DNA from: Paludibacteraceae bacterium
GTDB taxonomy: Bacteria > Bacteroidota > Bacteroidia > Bacteroidales > Paludibacteraceae
Assembly (NCBI GenBank): GCA_905235505.1
Contig: CAJOMJ010000001.1
Span: 66,553-130,552 of the forward strand
Direction of reading: 5' to 3'
Length of the DNA: 64,000 nt
Shown here: positions 26,625-35,096 of the stretch, one piece after another
How the letters are laid out: the number at the start of each line of letters is the position of its first letter
Numbering within the stretch: position 1 is the stretch's first letter
Notes under the pieces: model-generated
Seen by the model: only the letters and a program-made list of their open reading frames with translations
Told to the model about the DNA's origin: nothing
The model's database searches: none
Program-made: the position numbers and the translations under genes

Positions 26625-27452
26625 TCAAAATGCAATCACTTCCTCAGGATTGACTGAGTTGCCTTTCTGCCACAATGAGAACAGCAACTGCTTTCCGTCT
26701 GCCACCACTGCTATCATCTCTCCTGCCTGCACACTCTGCCCTACGGTCTTGTTCACCTGCTTTAGGTTCTTATATACCGACAGATAATCCCCCTCATGCT
26801 GAATCATCATCTCCCACTCGCCCTCCATGTTCCTGTTGGTATAGATCACCGTACCTGTAAGTACACTCACGACACAGGCATTCTGCATGGCACGGCAACC
26901 CACATAGAGTCTTCCCTCTGTCTTCGAATAATGCTCCTCCACCACCCCGTTTACAGGTCTGAACAGGGTATAAACAGGAGTAGAGGTCTGAACATCAAAG
27001 AGAGCAAGGTTGTCCCTCTCCTTCTCTTCATATTGGGCTATGAACTCGTCGGTGATGGCTGAGCCGGGAGCGATAAGTTCGTTTTTGTTTATCAGTGTAA
27101 GCGAGTCCAAGGGTTTCACACTGTCTGTCTTGACATCACCTGCAACCACATCCCTTATTATATTAAGGTATTCAGTCTGCAATGCCACCATGTTCTCCAG
27201 ACTGTCGATACGGATAGTCTCTTCCACCAACTGCTGACGTATATCGGCATTGTACCCCGGCAGGTAGTTCTTCAGAGGAGTGAACCATATCAGGGCGGCA
27301 AACAGGAGGAAAGACAATACGGCTAACAAGAAGCCCCAAAGAAACATGCCCAACCTTGACAAGCGGAAGTGCCATACCTCACCCAGAGTGTTCTCGTTCA
27401 CCACTGACACTCTGTACTTGAATCTGAATCTGTTCCAAAATTTCTCTGCCAT
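26625..27452 (-). CDS. Membrane-anchored M23/LytM-like protein, zinc ligands not recognised
   Basis: A 275-residue inner-membrane protein with a single membrane helix (residues about 32-55, GMFLWGFLLAVLSFLLFAA), a helical region (DIRQQLVEETIRIDSLENMV) and a C-terminal LytM/M23-like beta domain (VYTLFRPVNGVVEEHYS, GTVIYTNRNMEGEWEMMIQHEGDYLSVYKNLKQV). In active M23 enzymes a final HxH pairs with an earlier HxxxD. Here the position usually HLHFEI reads LLFSLW, and I see no HxxxD, so it probably cannot hydrolyse peptidoglycan. Degenerate LytM domains (EnvC, NlpD) activate amidases; that role is possible but unproven. Flanked by GTTTAG arrays. Confidence 0.75.
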   Translation of the reverse strand: MAEKFWNRFRFKYRVSVVNENTLGEVWHFRLSRLGMFLWGFLLAVLSFLLFAALIWFTPLKNYLPGYNADIRQQLVEETIRIDSLENMVALQTEYLNIIRDVVAGDVKTDSVKPLDSLTLINKNELIAPGSAITDEFIAQYEEKERDNLALFDVQTSTPVYTLFRPVNGVVEEHYSKTEGRLYVGCRAMQNACVVSVLTGTVIYTNRNMEGEWEMMIQHEGDYLSVYKNLKQVNKTVGQSVQAGEMIAVVADGKQLLFSLWQKGNSVNPEEVIAF

Positions 27453-27455
27453 GTG

Positions 27456-27652
27456 AGTTGTTTAGTATTGTTTAGAGTGGTTTAGGGTTGTTTAGTGTGG
27501 TTTAGGGTTGTTTAGTGTTGTTTAGAGTGGTTTAGGGTTGTTTAGAGTGGTTTAGTGTTGTTTAGAATGGTTTAGAGTGGTTTAGAGTGGTTTAGGGTTG
27601 TTTAGAATGGTTTAGTATTGTTTAGAGTGGTTTAGAGTAGTTTAGTGTTGTT
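27456..27652 (+). repeat. GTTTAG decamer array 3 (about 20 units), the longest
   Basis: About 20 units of TKGTTTAGNN in strict 10-bp register, starting 4 bp from the M23-like start codon. The next 90 bp to the MMPL gene hold a palA copy. Confidence 0.95.
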
Positions 27653-27671
27653 TTTCGATATTCCGATGAGG

Positions 27672-27700
27672 TGGAGACTTGACAGTGTTGCGTATCTACA
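27672..27700. repeat. palA, diverged copy downstream of the MMPL gene
   Basis: GTGGAGACTTGACAGTG then TTGCGTATCTACA: palA with several changes. It follows array 3 and is near the MMPL stop codon. Confidence 0.6.
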
Positions 27701-27741
27701 AGAAGCTGCCATCATTCCCCTGCGTCTCTACGTTTGCTGCT

Positions 27742-30189
27742 TTATTTCCCCACTATCTTCTTCCTCAGCCATTCCCATTTAAGTGCCTGCCGCAGGAGCC
27801 ATGGTTCGAGGGTGTAGGTAAGAAGCATCGTCGTTATCATACCCACAAGCGAGGCGAAACCTATACTGCGCATTGCCGTGTGCTTGGCAAATAGCAACGA
27901 CACCATGCAGATCACCAGTATAGTGGCACTCAGCGTTATGGCTGTTTTATGATAAGTCAGCAGGTTCTCTGTCTCGCCCCTGGCTGTTCTCAGCAAGCCG
28001 TCCATCATGAATATACTATAATCAACTCCTATGCCAAAGATGAAACTTGACACCACAATGTTGATCAAATTAAACTCATGCCCTGTCAGATACATTGCCC
28101 CCAACACCACATACCAACTCAGTGCCATAGGCAGGAAGGCTATAAGAGCAATGGTCAGTCTGCGGAAAGAAAACAACAGTACCAGTAGCACAAAGACGGC
28201 ACTGATACCCAATATTGTATTGAAATCCTGCTGCATCATCGCCACAGTATCTATAGTATAATAGAAGGGGTCAAGCACTATGCAGTCAGCCGCCTCAGTC
28301 AGTATGCCGTTCACCTCGTTGACCTTCTCAGGCGGGATTCTTACAGGGATAAACGCCAATGCATAGTCCCCGTCTTTCTCACAGAGGTTGCTCATTATCT
28401 CGTCAGGCAGCACACCTGCTTCGCACAGCAGTTCAGGCTCGTAGTCCGCTGTCATAGCCTGCTTGAAAGGCAGGAACATGTCTGCGTCTATGCCCTCACT
28501 CTTGCAGGCTTTCTTCACGTTTACCCACACCGCGGCAGCCTTCGTGTCAGAGAAATACTCTTTCCAATGGTCTGTTCGCTGCTGCTGCTTGAGAAGAGAA
28601 GGCATGATGTCGGAGGTTTTGGTGTACCCGTCGATCACTCCCTCTTTCTGCAACGAGTCGCATACCTGCTCCACCTGCTCCAACTGCACCAATGCCTCGT
28701 CATAACTCTTTGCCACTGCCGCGAAATACTGACGGAAACTGCCATCGTCCTGCTCGTCGGCATACAACTGCATCGACCTCTCAACCAACGGGTCTATGTA
28801 ATTTATATTCTTAAGGTCTGAGTCGAAATGCACCTTGCCCGAGAAGGCTATACATACCCCAACAAACACCGCCATCAATATCATCGCCGCCTTGCTCCTG
28901 CTCAGGTCATAACTATTGGCTTTCTCCATGAACATAAACGCTTTCCTGTTCACTTTGTTGTTTTTGGAGAAGAACTGAGGCATGAAGACGAGACTTGCCA
29001 AAGTTGTGCCAACCATAGCCATTACAGCAAACACGCCGAAGTCCCTTAACAATGAAGACTGTGTGAACAACAGTCCTGCAAAAGCACCGATGGTGGTAAG
29101 CGAACCGAGGAAGACAGGTGTCGCCTGATCTTTCACCGTCTGACGTGCATCGCCTGTGTATTTGTATTCCACCATCACGTGCAGACAATAACTCAACGCC
29201 ACGCCCAACACTATCGCACCTATGCCCAATGCCATTACGGACATTCCTCCCTGCACCACAAACACACCCGCCAACGCAAACAAAGCACCATACACCACCG
29301 GCATCAGCAGCAAAAGTATGCTTGAAGCCTGACGGAAACTCCATGCCAAAAGTATGAGAATGATAATCAGCGCTATGCCTATGGTGAACAGCAGGTCAAG
29401 TTTTATTCGTCTCGAGTTGTTGGCAGACATGATGACCGTACCGTGATACAGCACCTCCACATTGGGGTATTCCTGCTCAACCTCCTCCTTGGCTTGCTTT
29501 ATCTCCTTGAGCATCTTGCCAGAACTGCCTGAGTCCATACTGCTCAGAGCAGGATTGACAAAGCCCATGCATACCTTGCCGTCCTTAGAGAAGAGATGCC
29601 CGTTCTTGACAGGACTCTCTACTCCGCTCTGAAGCATAGGCTGCACCTTGCTCATCAGTATTCCTGCAGGGTCGTATGCCATATAATCGTACAGTTGCAT
29701 GCCCAAATCTGTCTCCATCAGTTCCATATACTGCTGGAGCTGAAGTCTTATATGCTCCTCCGAGGTAAGTGAATCCATCTGACGGTCAGTGAAGTCGAGA
29801 TACTGCGGTGCATGCTCCAACAGCCAGGGTACGGCGTCCATGAACTGAGCGAAATCCACCTGATACAGGGTGCTCTCCACTCTGCCATGACCCTCGTCTG
29901 CTACCAGCAACTTCTCCATAAAACTATCCATCGCCTCAGCCAATTGCTCCGCATCAGCCTCTTCTCCTTGTCTGGCTGCAATCTGAATAAACGTCTTGTC
30001 CTTCACCTTCATATCTGTAAAGGCAAGATCCACATTCAAGTTGTCGGAAGTGGGCGGCAGGAGTTTGGCAATGTTCTCCTCGAACTTGCAATGAACTCCT
30101 AACACAGTGAATAACACCACTGTAAGCACAAGCAGCAAAACATTCAGCCACTTGTGCTCCTGAAGATAATTATAAACCTTTTCAGCCAT
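27742..30189 (-). CDS. MMPL/RND-type exporter
   Basis: An inner-membrane transporter with two homologous halves, each with a membrane helix, a large periplasmic loop, then five more helices, about 12 in all. The N-terminal helix is WLNVLLLVLTVVLFTVLGV; the first membrane cluster (IGIALIIILILLAWSFRQA) and the second (LGISAVFVLLVLLFSFRRL, NIVVSSFIFGIGVDYSIFMMDGLL) are clear. The family (MMPL, hopanoid/lipid exporters) moves lipids or lipid-linked molecules. The start at 30187-30189 (MAEKVYNYLQEHKW) is chosen, as residues from the upstream Met at 30219 would overlap the promoter. It is divergent from a LolA-like gene, a pairing seen in lipid export loci. Substrate unknown. Confidence 0.9.
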   Translation of the reverse strand: MAEKVYNYLQEHKWLNVLLLVLTVVLFTVLGVHCKFEENIAKLLPPTSDNLNVDLAFTDMKVKDKTFIQIAARQGEEADAEQLAEAMDSFMEKLLVADEGHGRVESTLYQVDFAQFMDAVPWLLEHAPQYLDFTDRQMDSLTSEEHIRLQLQQYMELMETDLGMQLYDYMAYDPAGILMSKVQPMLQSGVESPVKNGHLFSKDGKVCMGFVNPALSSMDSGSSGKMLKEIKQAKEEVEQEYPNVEVLYHGTVIMSANNSRRIKLDLLFTIGIALIIILILLAWSFRQASSILLLLMPVVYGALFALAGVFVVQGGMSVMALGIGAIVLGVALSYCLHVMVEYKYTGDARQTVKDQATPVFLGSLTTIGAFAGLLFTQSSLLRDFGVFAVMAMVGTTLASLVFMPQFFSKNNKVNRKAFMFMEKANSYDLSRSKAAMILMAVFVGVCIAFSGKVHFDSDLKNINYIDPLVERSMQLYADEQDDGSFRQYFAAVAKSYDEALVQLEQVEQVCDSLQKEGVIDGYTKTSDIMPSLLKQQQRTDHWKEYFSDTKAAAVWVNVKKACKSEGIDADMFLPFKQAMTADYEPELLCEAGVLPDEIMSNLCEKDGDYALAFIPVRIPPEKVNEVNGILTEAADCIVLDPFYYTIDTVAMMQQDFNTILGISAVFVLLVLLFSFRRLTIALIAFLPMALSWYVVLGAMYLTGHEFNLINIVVSSFIFGIGVDYSIFMMDGLLRTARGETENLLTYHKTAITLSATILVICMVSLLFAKHTAMRSIGFASLVGMITTMLLTYTLEPWLLRQALKWEWLRKKIVGK

Positions 30190-30213
30190 AATAGTGCATA
30201 TTACGAAAATCGG

Positions 30214-30247
30214 TTGCAAAGGTAGTAATTTTTTCTTAACTTTGCAC
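30214..30247. promoter_or_regulatory. Overlapping divergent promoters of lolA and the MMPL gene
   Basis: Plus strand: TTG (30214-30216), 20 bp, TAACTTTG (30237-30244) for lolA. Minus strand: TACCTTTG (30217-30224) with GTG (not TTG) at 30245-30247, also 20 bp away, for the exporter. The two occupy the same 34 bp, so the polymerases would compete. Confidence 0.65.
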
Positions 30248-30295
30248 GCTTTTTCTGAAGAAATTGCATTTTAGCACACAATTTGCCGTGTAATA

Positions 30296-30324
30296 GTAGA
30301 GACGCGACACCGTCACGTCTCTAC
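30296..30324. repeat. palA in the lolA 5' leader
   Basis: GTAGAGACGCGACACCGTC then ACGTCTCTAC, in the opposite orientation to most other palA copies. It would form a hairpin in the roughly 150-nt lolA leader. Confidence 0.85.
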
Positions 30325-30357
30325 ACCATATCGAAATAACGGAATATTGATTAAAGA

Positions 30358-30384
30358 ACGCAGCAGACAATATTGGCTGCTTAA
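30358..30384. repeat. palC palindrome upstream of lolA
   Basis: CGCAGCAGACAATATTGGCTGCTT: a GCAGCC/GGCTGC-type palindrome, about 20 bp before the lolA start. It is close to the copies at 31096, 33425 and 48335. Confidence 0.6.
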
Positions 30385-30402
30385 CTAAAAACAACTACCC
30401 CT

Positions 30403-31008
30403 ATGCAAAAAAAAATCCTGACAGCCATACTCCTCCTTGCAGCAGTATGCCTCAATGCACAAGACATTGAACAGAACATCAAGACCCTTAACGGCAAGAC
30501 ACAAACCTACACTGCCACGTTCACAGAGAAGACCGTCATGCCCAAAATGAACAAGCAGACCGTCAAACAGGGAACTATCCGCTTCGTATCGCCTGACGCA
30601 CTCCTCATGGACTACACCGACCCTCAAGGCGACTACACCCTAATCAAAGACGGCAAATTCATCGTCTCAAGAAAAGGACAGGTTCAGAACATGACCATGA
30701 CCCCAAAGAGTCAGATGTATATCTTCCGTGAGACCCTGTTGGGCAGCATGACCGGTGACCTAAAGCGTGTAGCAGAACAGAACGAGGCTGATATTGACTG
30801 CAAACAGGAGGCAGGCAAATATGTCTGTATCCTCACCAAACAGAAAGCCAAAACCACAGGCATCAACCGCCTTGAACTTGAGTATGACACCAAGACAGGC
30901 GCCCTCGTCTCCCTTAACCTCATACAAGCCAACGGCAACTACACCATCTACGAAACCACAGGCATCCAACTCAATCAGAAGATAGATTCCTCCGTGTGGA
31001 ACAAGTGA
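30403..31008 (+). CDS. LolA-like outer-membrane lipoprotein carrier protein
   Basis: A periplasmic beta-fold protein with a hydrophobic pocket that carries lipoproteins or, in lipid export loci, other lipids. Signal peptide MQKKILTAILLLAAVCLNA, then the LolA fold: YTATFTEKTVMPKMNKQTVKQGTIRFVSPDALLMDYTDPQGDYTLIKDGKF. The 201 residues fit the family. It faces the MMPL exporter across a shared promoter region. That suggests a dedicated lipid route (inner membrane, LolA-like carrier, outer membrane) rather than the housekeeping LolA, but this is inference. GTTTAG array 4 starts right after the stop. Confidence 0.85.
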   Translation: MQKKILTAILLLAAVCLNAQDIEQNIKTLNGKTQTYTATFTEKTVMPKMNKQTVKQGTIRFVSPDALLMDYTDPQGDYTLIKDGKFIVSRKGQVQNMTMTPKSQMYIFRETLLGSMTGDLKRVAEQNEADIDCKQEAGKYVCILTKQKAKTTGINRLELEYDTKTGALVSLNLIQANGNYTIYETTGIQLNQKIDSSVWNK

Positions 31009-31012
31009 TTTT

Positions 31013-31090
31013 TAGGGTGGTATAGTGTGGTTTAGTATGGTTTAGTATGGTTTAGTATGGTTTAGTATGGTTTAGTGTGGTTTAGTATTG
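31013..31090 (+). repeat. GTTTAG decamer array 4 (about 8 units)
   Basis: Ten-bp units of TATGGTTTAG or similar, directly after the lolA stop codon. Read in the lolA transcript this is the GUUUAG strand. Confidence 0.9.
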
Positions 31091-31095
31091 TTAGT

Positions 31096-31124
31096 AAGCG
31101 CGGTAGACAATATCGGTCGCTTAT
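31096..31124. repeat. palC-like palindrome, diverged
   Basis: AAGCGCGGTAGACAATATC then GGTCGCTTATA. It follows array 4 and precedes a terminator. Confidence 0.5.
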
Positions 31125-31126
31125 AT

Positions 31127-31172
31127 AAAGAAAGAGTGCAGTAGCCATTGGCTGCTGCACTCTTTCTTTTTC
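31127..31172. terminator. Bidirectional intrinsic terminator between lolA and rny
   Basis: AAAGAAAGAGTGCAG (31127-31141) pairs with CTGCACTCTTTCTTT (31155-31169), 15 bp, followed by T on + and flanked by T-rich DNA on both sides. Its core is a palC-type GCAG/CTGC sequence. Confidence 0.9.
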
Positions 31173-31179
31173 TATACAT

Positions 31180-32709
31180 TTACTTTGCAATGTTCACTGC
31201 ACGGGTTTCCCGTATGACAGTGATTTTCACCTGACCGGGGTAGGTCATCTCGTCTTGAATACGTTTGGCTATATCAAAACTGAGGAGTTCGGCGTCTTTG
31301 TCCGACATCTTGTCCGCGCCTACTATGACGCGCAGTTCCCTACCCGCCTGGATAGCATAGGTCTTAATCACACCGGGGTAGCTGAGTGCAAGGTTCTCAA
31401 GGTCGTTCAGACGCTTGATATACGCCTCTACTATCTCTCTTCTGGCTCCGGGTCTTGCGCCTGAGATAGCATCACACGCCTGCACGATGGGAGCAAGCAT
31501 GGTCTCCATCTCCATCTCGTCGTGGTGAGCACCTACGGCATTGCATATATCATCTTTTTCTCCATACTGCTTGCAGAGCTGTGCGCCGTAGAGTGCATGC
31601 GGCATCTCGGGGTTGTCCTCAGCCACTTTTCCTATGTCATGCAGGAGCCCTGCGCGGCGTGCTTTCTTAGGATTGAGTCCGAGTTCAGACGCCATGGCAG
31701 CACAGAGATTGGCAGTCTCACGGGCATGCTGGAGCAGGTTCTGACCGTAGCTGGAGCGGTATTTCATCCTGCCCACCATCTTTATCAGTTCAGGATGCAG
31801 ACCGTGGACACCGAGGTCGATGGTAGTGCGTTTGCCTGTTTCTATTATCTCCTCGTCCACCTGCTTCTGCACTTTCTGCACCACCTCCTCAATGCGTGCA
31901 GGGTGGATGCGTCCGTCGGTTACGAGTTGGTGCAACGAGAGTCTTGCCACCTCGCGTCTTACGGGGTCAAAGGCAGAGAGGACAATGGCTTCAGGAGTAT
32001 CGTCCACGACAACCTCCACACCGGTAGCAGCCTCCAAGGCACGAATGTTTCGTCCCTCACGACCGATAATCCTGCCCTTAATCTCATCGTTATCAATATG
32101 GAAGACAGATACAGAATTCTCTATAGCGGCTTCAGTGGCAATGCGTTGTATGGTTTGCACAATGATTTTCTTTGCCTCTTTGTTGGCAGTCATGCGTGCA
32201 TCTTCCATAATCTCGTTGACGTAAGCCATAGCATTGGTTTTAGCCTCGTCTTTCAAAGACTCGATGAGTTGGCTCTTAGCCTGTTCCACACTCAGACCGG
32301 AGATAGTCTCAAGTTGTTGCTGAGCCTGGCGATGCAGTTTCTCTGTCTCACGCTCACGGAACTCAATGGCAGTCTTCTGTTGTTCAAGTTGCTGCTGGAG
32401 TTTCTGCAGTTCATTCTGCGCCCGAGCTATTTCTCCTTGTTTCTGATTGAGTTGCCGCTCGCGTTCCTGGAGCCGTTCAGTCTGTTGCTGGAGTTTCTGT
32501 TGTGACTGTTGTACTTGTTTTTCGTGTTCGAGTTTGAGAGCTATGAATTTCTCTTTTGCCTCAATAATCTTGTTTTTCTTCAACAGCTCCGCCTCTTCCT
32601 CGGCTTTTTTGAGTATGCCGTTGGAGGTATGGCGGAAGATGAGATAGGTGATACCTGCTCCTACGAGCATCGCCCCTATCGCAATCAGTATTATTATAAA
32701 TGTGTTCAT
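31180..32709 (-). CDS. rny: Ribonuclease Y
   Basis: A membrane-anchored endoribonuclease that starts mRNA decay. Residues 1-25 are a single membrane helix ([20 protein letters not shown]); a long coiled coil follows (about 30-190, [20 protein letters not shown]); then a KH domain ([20 protein letters not shown]), then the HD domain ([26 protein letters not shown]) with the metal-binding His-Asp. The 509 residues fit the family. It is close to the zapA genes but separated by 134 bp of array, palA and palC. Confidence 0.97.
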   Translation of the reverse strand: MNTFIIILIAIGAMLVGAGITYLIFRHTSNGILKKAEEEAELLKKNKIIEAKEKFIALKLEHEKQVQQSQQKLQQQTERLQERERQLNQKQGEIARAQNELQKLQQQLEQQKTAIEFRERETEKLHRQAQQQLETISGLSVEQAKSQLIESLKDEAKTNAMAYVNEIMEDARMTANKEAKKIIVQTIQRIATEAAIENSVSVFHIDNDEIKGRIIGREGRNIRALEAATGVEVVVDDTPEAIVLSAFDPVRREVARLSLHQLVTDGRIHPARIEEVVQKVQKQVDEEIIETGKRTTIDLGVHGLHPELIKMVGRMKYRSSYGQNLLQHARETANLCAAMASELGLNPKKARRAGLLHDIGKVAEDNPEMPHALYGAQLCKQYGEKDDICNAVGAHHDEMEMETMLAPIVQACDAISGARPGARREIVEAYIKRLNDLENLALSYPGVIKTYAIQAGRELRVIVGADKMSDKDAELLSFDIAKRIQDEMTYPGQVKITVIRETRAVNIAK

Positions 32710-32765
32710 TTTAGGGTTGTTTAGAGTGGTTTAGTGTTGTTTAGAGTTGTTCGGTGTTGTTCGGC
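32710..32765 (+). repeat. GTTTAG decamer array 5 (about 5 units)
   Basis: Units GTTTAGAGTG, GTTTAGTGTT, GTTTAGAGTT and two decayed copies, starting at the rny start codon (32709). Its sense in the rny leader is CUAAAC. Confidence 0.85.
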
Positions 32766-32776
32766 ATTTCGATGAG

Positions 32777-32833
32777 GTGGAGACGCAACACTTTCACGTT
32801 TCCTGGGAAGCAGCTATGATATGCTGCTTCTTT
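32777..32833. repeat. palA (diverged) and palC side by side
   Basis: GGTGGAGACGCAACACTTTC then ACGTTTCCT (32777-32802) is a degraded palA. GAAGCAGCTATGATATGCT then GCTTCT (32808-32833) is a palC-type palindrome. Both are in the gap between rny and zapA. Confidence 0.55.
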
Positions 32834-32843
32834 ACCGGGCTTC

Positions 32844-33125
32844 TCATCTCTTGTCAAGTTTGTCGTTGAGTTCTTTGAGTTTGTCAAGCAGCGGTTGGAG
32901 GTCTTTGTCACGGATGTCGGAGTGGAGGTTTACAGCCACCTCAAGTGCGGTATAGACCCAGAGTTTCTCCACAGAGAGTTGTGGATAGGTTTCTGCATAG
33001 CGTTTGTAGGTCTCATTGAGCGTAACAGCAGCTTTGCGGTAAACCTCTTCTTTGTCTCTGTCCACTGTCAGACGTACCTCATGGCAATCAATCCTCAGGG
33101 TTATATTTTGTTTGTTGTCAGTCAA
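32844..33125 (-). CDS. zapA: Cell division protein ZapA
   Basis: Cytoplasmic FtsZ-associated protein that bundles FtsZ filaments. The N-terminal beta part is NITLRIDCHEVRLTVDR, followed by the long C-terminal coiled-coil helix (KEEVYRKAAVTLNETYKRYAET, LQPLLDKLKELNDKLDKR). The start is ambiguous. I use TTG at 33123-33125 (MTDNKQNITLRI, an 8-bp overlap with the gene upstream), which leaves about six residues before the first strand as in homologues; a TTG six codons earlier (33143) is also open. No ATG is available. The coiled-coil neighbour directly upstream supports the division-protein call. Confidence 0.85.
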   Translation of the reverse strand: MTDNKQNITLRIDCHEVRLTVDRDKEEVYRKAAVTLNETYKRYAETYPQLSVEKLWVYTALEVAVNLHSDIRDKDLQPLLDKLKELNDKLDKR

Positions 33126-33411
33126 GAGCCTTGAGGTTTTCAATAGTCTTGTCCACGGTATGAATCATGCGTGTAAGTTGGCGTTTGACCAGTTCTCTTT
33201 CAGTAGTGTCAGCCACCATAGCATGAGCCATACGGAGTCGGTTATAATCTTTCTTCAGGTTGTCAAGTTCGGCGTGCGTCCTTATCATCTCCTCTCTCAG
33301 GTCCCTGTTGGCATCGCTCAGTCTGGAGACATCTTCCTGGAGTCTCTTCTGTTCTTGGAGAAGATTGTCGATATTCTTCTCAAGCGATGCCAATATCCGA
33401 GCGGAGTCCAC
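33118..33411 (-). CDS. Coiled-coil protein, ZapB-like partner of ZapA
   Basis: A 97-residue, almost fully helical protein with heptads along nearly all of its length (ILASLEKNIDNLLQEQKRLQ, DLREEMIRTHAELDNLKKDY). No signal peptide. It overlaps zapA by 8 bp and is on the same strand. This gene order, a small coiled-coil protein before zapA, recurs in Bacteroidota, and a ZapB-type role at the division ring is my inference; sequence similarity to E. coli ZapB is not clear by eye. The start is GTG at 33409-33411. The 3' hairpin of the DUF3078 gene lies 14 bp upstream. Confidence 0.75.
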   Translation of the reverse strand: MDSARILASLEKNIDNLLQEQKRLQEDVSRLSDANRDLREEMIRTHAELDNLKKDYNRLRMAHAMVADTTERELVKRQLTRMIHTVDKTIENLKALD

Positions 33412-33424
33412 CTGTTTCCGTATA

Positions 33425-33452
33425 AAGCAGCAGCCGATATCGGCTGCTGCAC
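33425..33452 (-). terminator. Terminator of the DUF3078 gene formed by a palC palindrome
   Basis: GCAGCAGCCGAT followed directly by ATCGGCTGCTGC (33427-33450) is a perfect 24-bp palindrome, 16 bp past the DUF3078 stop, followed on the minus strand by TTTATA. It could also act as the symmetric centre of the palC family. Confidence 0.65.
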
Positions 33453-33466
33453 TCTTCGTCTTTACA

Positions 33467-34756
33467 TTAGAAGCTGTAGCCTATTCCAACTCCCACTACG
33501 CTCTTGAACTGTACGCGCTCTGCCAAGTCACCGTTCTTGTTGGCAATCAGGGTACCGTTATAGTACTTGAGAGAGGTAGCCAACGACACATTCAACACCT
33601 TGAGGAACTGATAACTGATACTGAAGTCCCAATCCACGTCAAAGTGTCCGAAGAAACGATTGTTGTTGGAGTATTCGAAGTAGTTCAAATTCTTGTCTCT
33701 TTCCTCCCATACGCCGCCTTTCTCCTCATAAATATCCTTCAGGCTGAAACCTTTGCCCTGATACGGCGAGAAGAGTTGGATAGTGGTGCCCAGGGTCAGG
33801 TTCTCATATTTGTATGATACGCCTCCCTTGAAACTGAGACCGAACTCAGCACGGTAGTTGCGGAAAATCTGGTCGCCTGCATTATAATCTTTTCCGTCGT
33901 AGGTCATGTCCTTGCGCGCATATATATAGGTACCGTATTTCTGCTGGAGAGTACTACGGAGGTCTGTACCTGCTGCCACAGCTGTTTCGTAGCCTCCTTC
34001 GTCATACAATATCTCGGCAGCGTCGTATGCAGCTTTTGCCACGTTATACTCGGGAGTTCCCTGCTCAAGGTTGTCCACGATGTATTTCAAGTCACCGAGC
34101 TCAGCCTCTTTGGTGTATTTCTGATTCCATTTCTCCCCTACGTATGCAGTAGCAATCCTACCGGCAACAGGAGAGAGATAGAGACTGAAGTCGGCTCCGT
34201 TATAACTCTTCTTCCAGTCGATACCGATAGATATATCAGTATAGGAAGGAGCCAGCCACTTGCTTATAATAGGGTTGGCACCTGCTATATAGTCACGTCC
34301 GATAGCATATTGGCTTTGGAAACCGCCGAGGACAGTCAGATACCAGTTCTCTTTGAACTCCCAACCGAATTTGGTGAAGAGTTTGATGTTATCACTTGAC
34401 TTCTGGAAGGGGTCTTCATCCTGATCAATCCAAGTGAGGGCAAAGTCTGTGTCAAAGTTGGTCTCCCATGCGATATTGTCCTTATGATAGAGGAGATGAA
34501 GCTTAGAGAAGGCTACTGCATTCACATTGTTTTTACCGCCTGCAGCCCAATTGACCAAGCCTGTAGCAGCACCGTTGAGTCCGACAACACCGTCAAACTT
34601 CCAGGCTTTTTCGCCCAAATCAACTTTTTGGAGGTCATCAGCAGCTTTTTGTGCAGCATCCGCATTGCCAGTAATGGTAGCTTTGTCAGCGTCTTGTGCG
34701 AACACTGAGGCAGACCCAAACATGCACACAGCAAGAAATAAGTGTTTGAATTTCAT
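33467..34756 (-). CDS. DUF3078 outer-membrane protein
   Basis: A probable beta-barrel in the outer membrane, function unknown. Signal peptide MKFKHLFLAVCMFGSASVFAQ. Then AWKFDGVVGLNGAATGLVNWAAGG, a DUF3078 signature, and alternating beta strands to the end, finishing VVGVGIGYSF with the terminal Phe typical of outer-membrane proteins. The 429 residues fit the family, which is widespread in Bacteroidota. It is a single-gene transcript with its own promoter (34821-34851) and terminator. Confidence 0.9.
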   Translation of the reverse strand: MKFKHLFLAVCMFGSASVFAQDADKATITGNADAAQKAADDLQKVDLGEKAWKFDGVVGLNGAATGLVNWAAGGKNNVNAVAFSKLHLLYHKDNIAWETNFDTDFALTWIDQDEDPFQKSSDNIKLFTKFGWEFKENWYLTVLGGFQSQYAIGRDYIAGANPIISKWLAPSYTDISIGIDWKKSYNGADFSLYLSPVAGRIATAYVGEKWNQKYTKEAELGDLKYIVDNLEQGTPEYNVAKAAYDAAEILYDEGGYETAVAAGTDLRSTLQQKYGTYIYARKDMTYDGKDYNAGDQIFRNYRAEFGLSFKGGVSYKYENLTLGTTIQLFSPYQGKGFSLKDIYEEKGGVWEERDKNLNYFEYSNNNRFFGHFDVDWDFSISYQFLKVLNVSLATSLKYYNGTLIANKNGDLAERVQFKSVVGVGIGYSF

Positions 34757-34820
34757 ATTAATAATAATTTAGTTGTTTGTGTTTATTGTTAATTATCCGG
34801 CATTATCGCCTTTTGAGTTG

Positions 34821-34851
34821 CAAAGATAGTGTATTTTTTTGAGATATGCAA
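34821..34851 (-). promoter_or_regulatory. Promoter of the DUF3078 gene
   Basis: Minus strand TTG (34849-34851), 20 bp, TATCTTTG (34821-34828). It shares the TTGCATATC -33 block with the promoters at 10780, 11283 and 12658. Confidence 0.75.
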
Positions 34852-34953
34852 GAGGAAAATGAAATTAGGGGAGACGATTGGGATAAGGGGAGGAGGATTG
34901 AAGGGTGAGAAGATGCTGTTTGAGCGACAGAGACAATAAGTTATGGCTTCTTT

Positions 34954-34994
34954 TTACGTCTCGTTTACGTCTCGTTTACGTCTTTTTTACGTAA
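34954..34994. repeat. 11-bp tandem repeat ACGTCTCGTTT, second locus
   Basis: Two and a half units of ACGTCTCGTTT, then the same ACGTCTTTTTTACGTAA ending seen at 11213-11275. It is in the 575-bp gap between the DUF3078 and Ig-domain genes. Confidence 0.9.
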
Positions 34995-35033
34995 ATGCCG
35001 TGACGAAGGATGAATTGGCGGGGTAGTTTGCGA

Positions 35034-35096
35034 GGGGCGAGAGGAGGAGGGTGAGAGGAGGAGGGTGAGAGGAGGAGGGGCGAGAGGAGGAAGAAT
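35034..35096. repeat. Purine-rich tandem repeat TGAGAGGAGGAGGG
   Basis: Three to four 14-15-bp units of GAGAGGAGGAGGG on the + strand, part of a longer G/A-rich stretch from about 34855 to 35170. Its GGG tracts could form unusual DNA; that is inference. Confidence 0.85.

Noticed and set aside
27742..31008. MMPL exporter plus LolA as part of an aryl polyene or flexirubin cluster.
   Set aside because: No ketosynthase, acyl carrier protein or related gene lies next to them.
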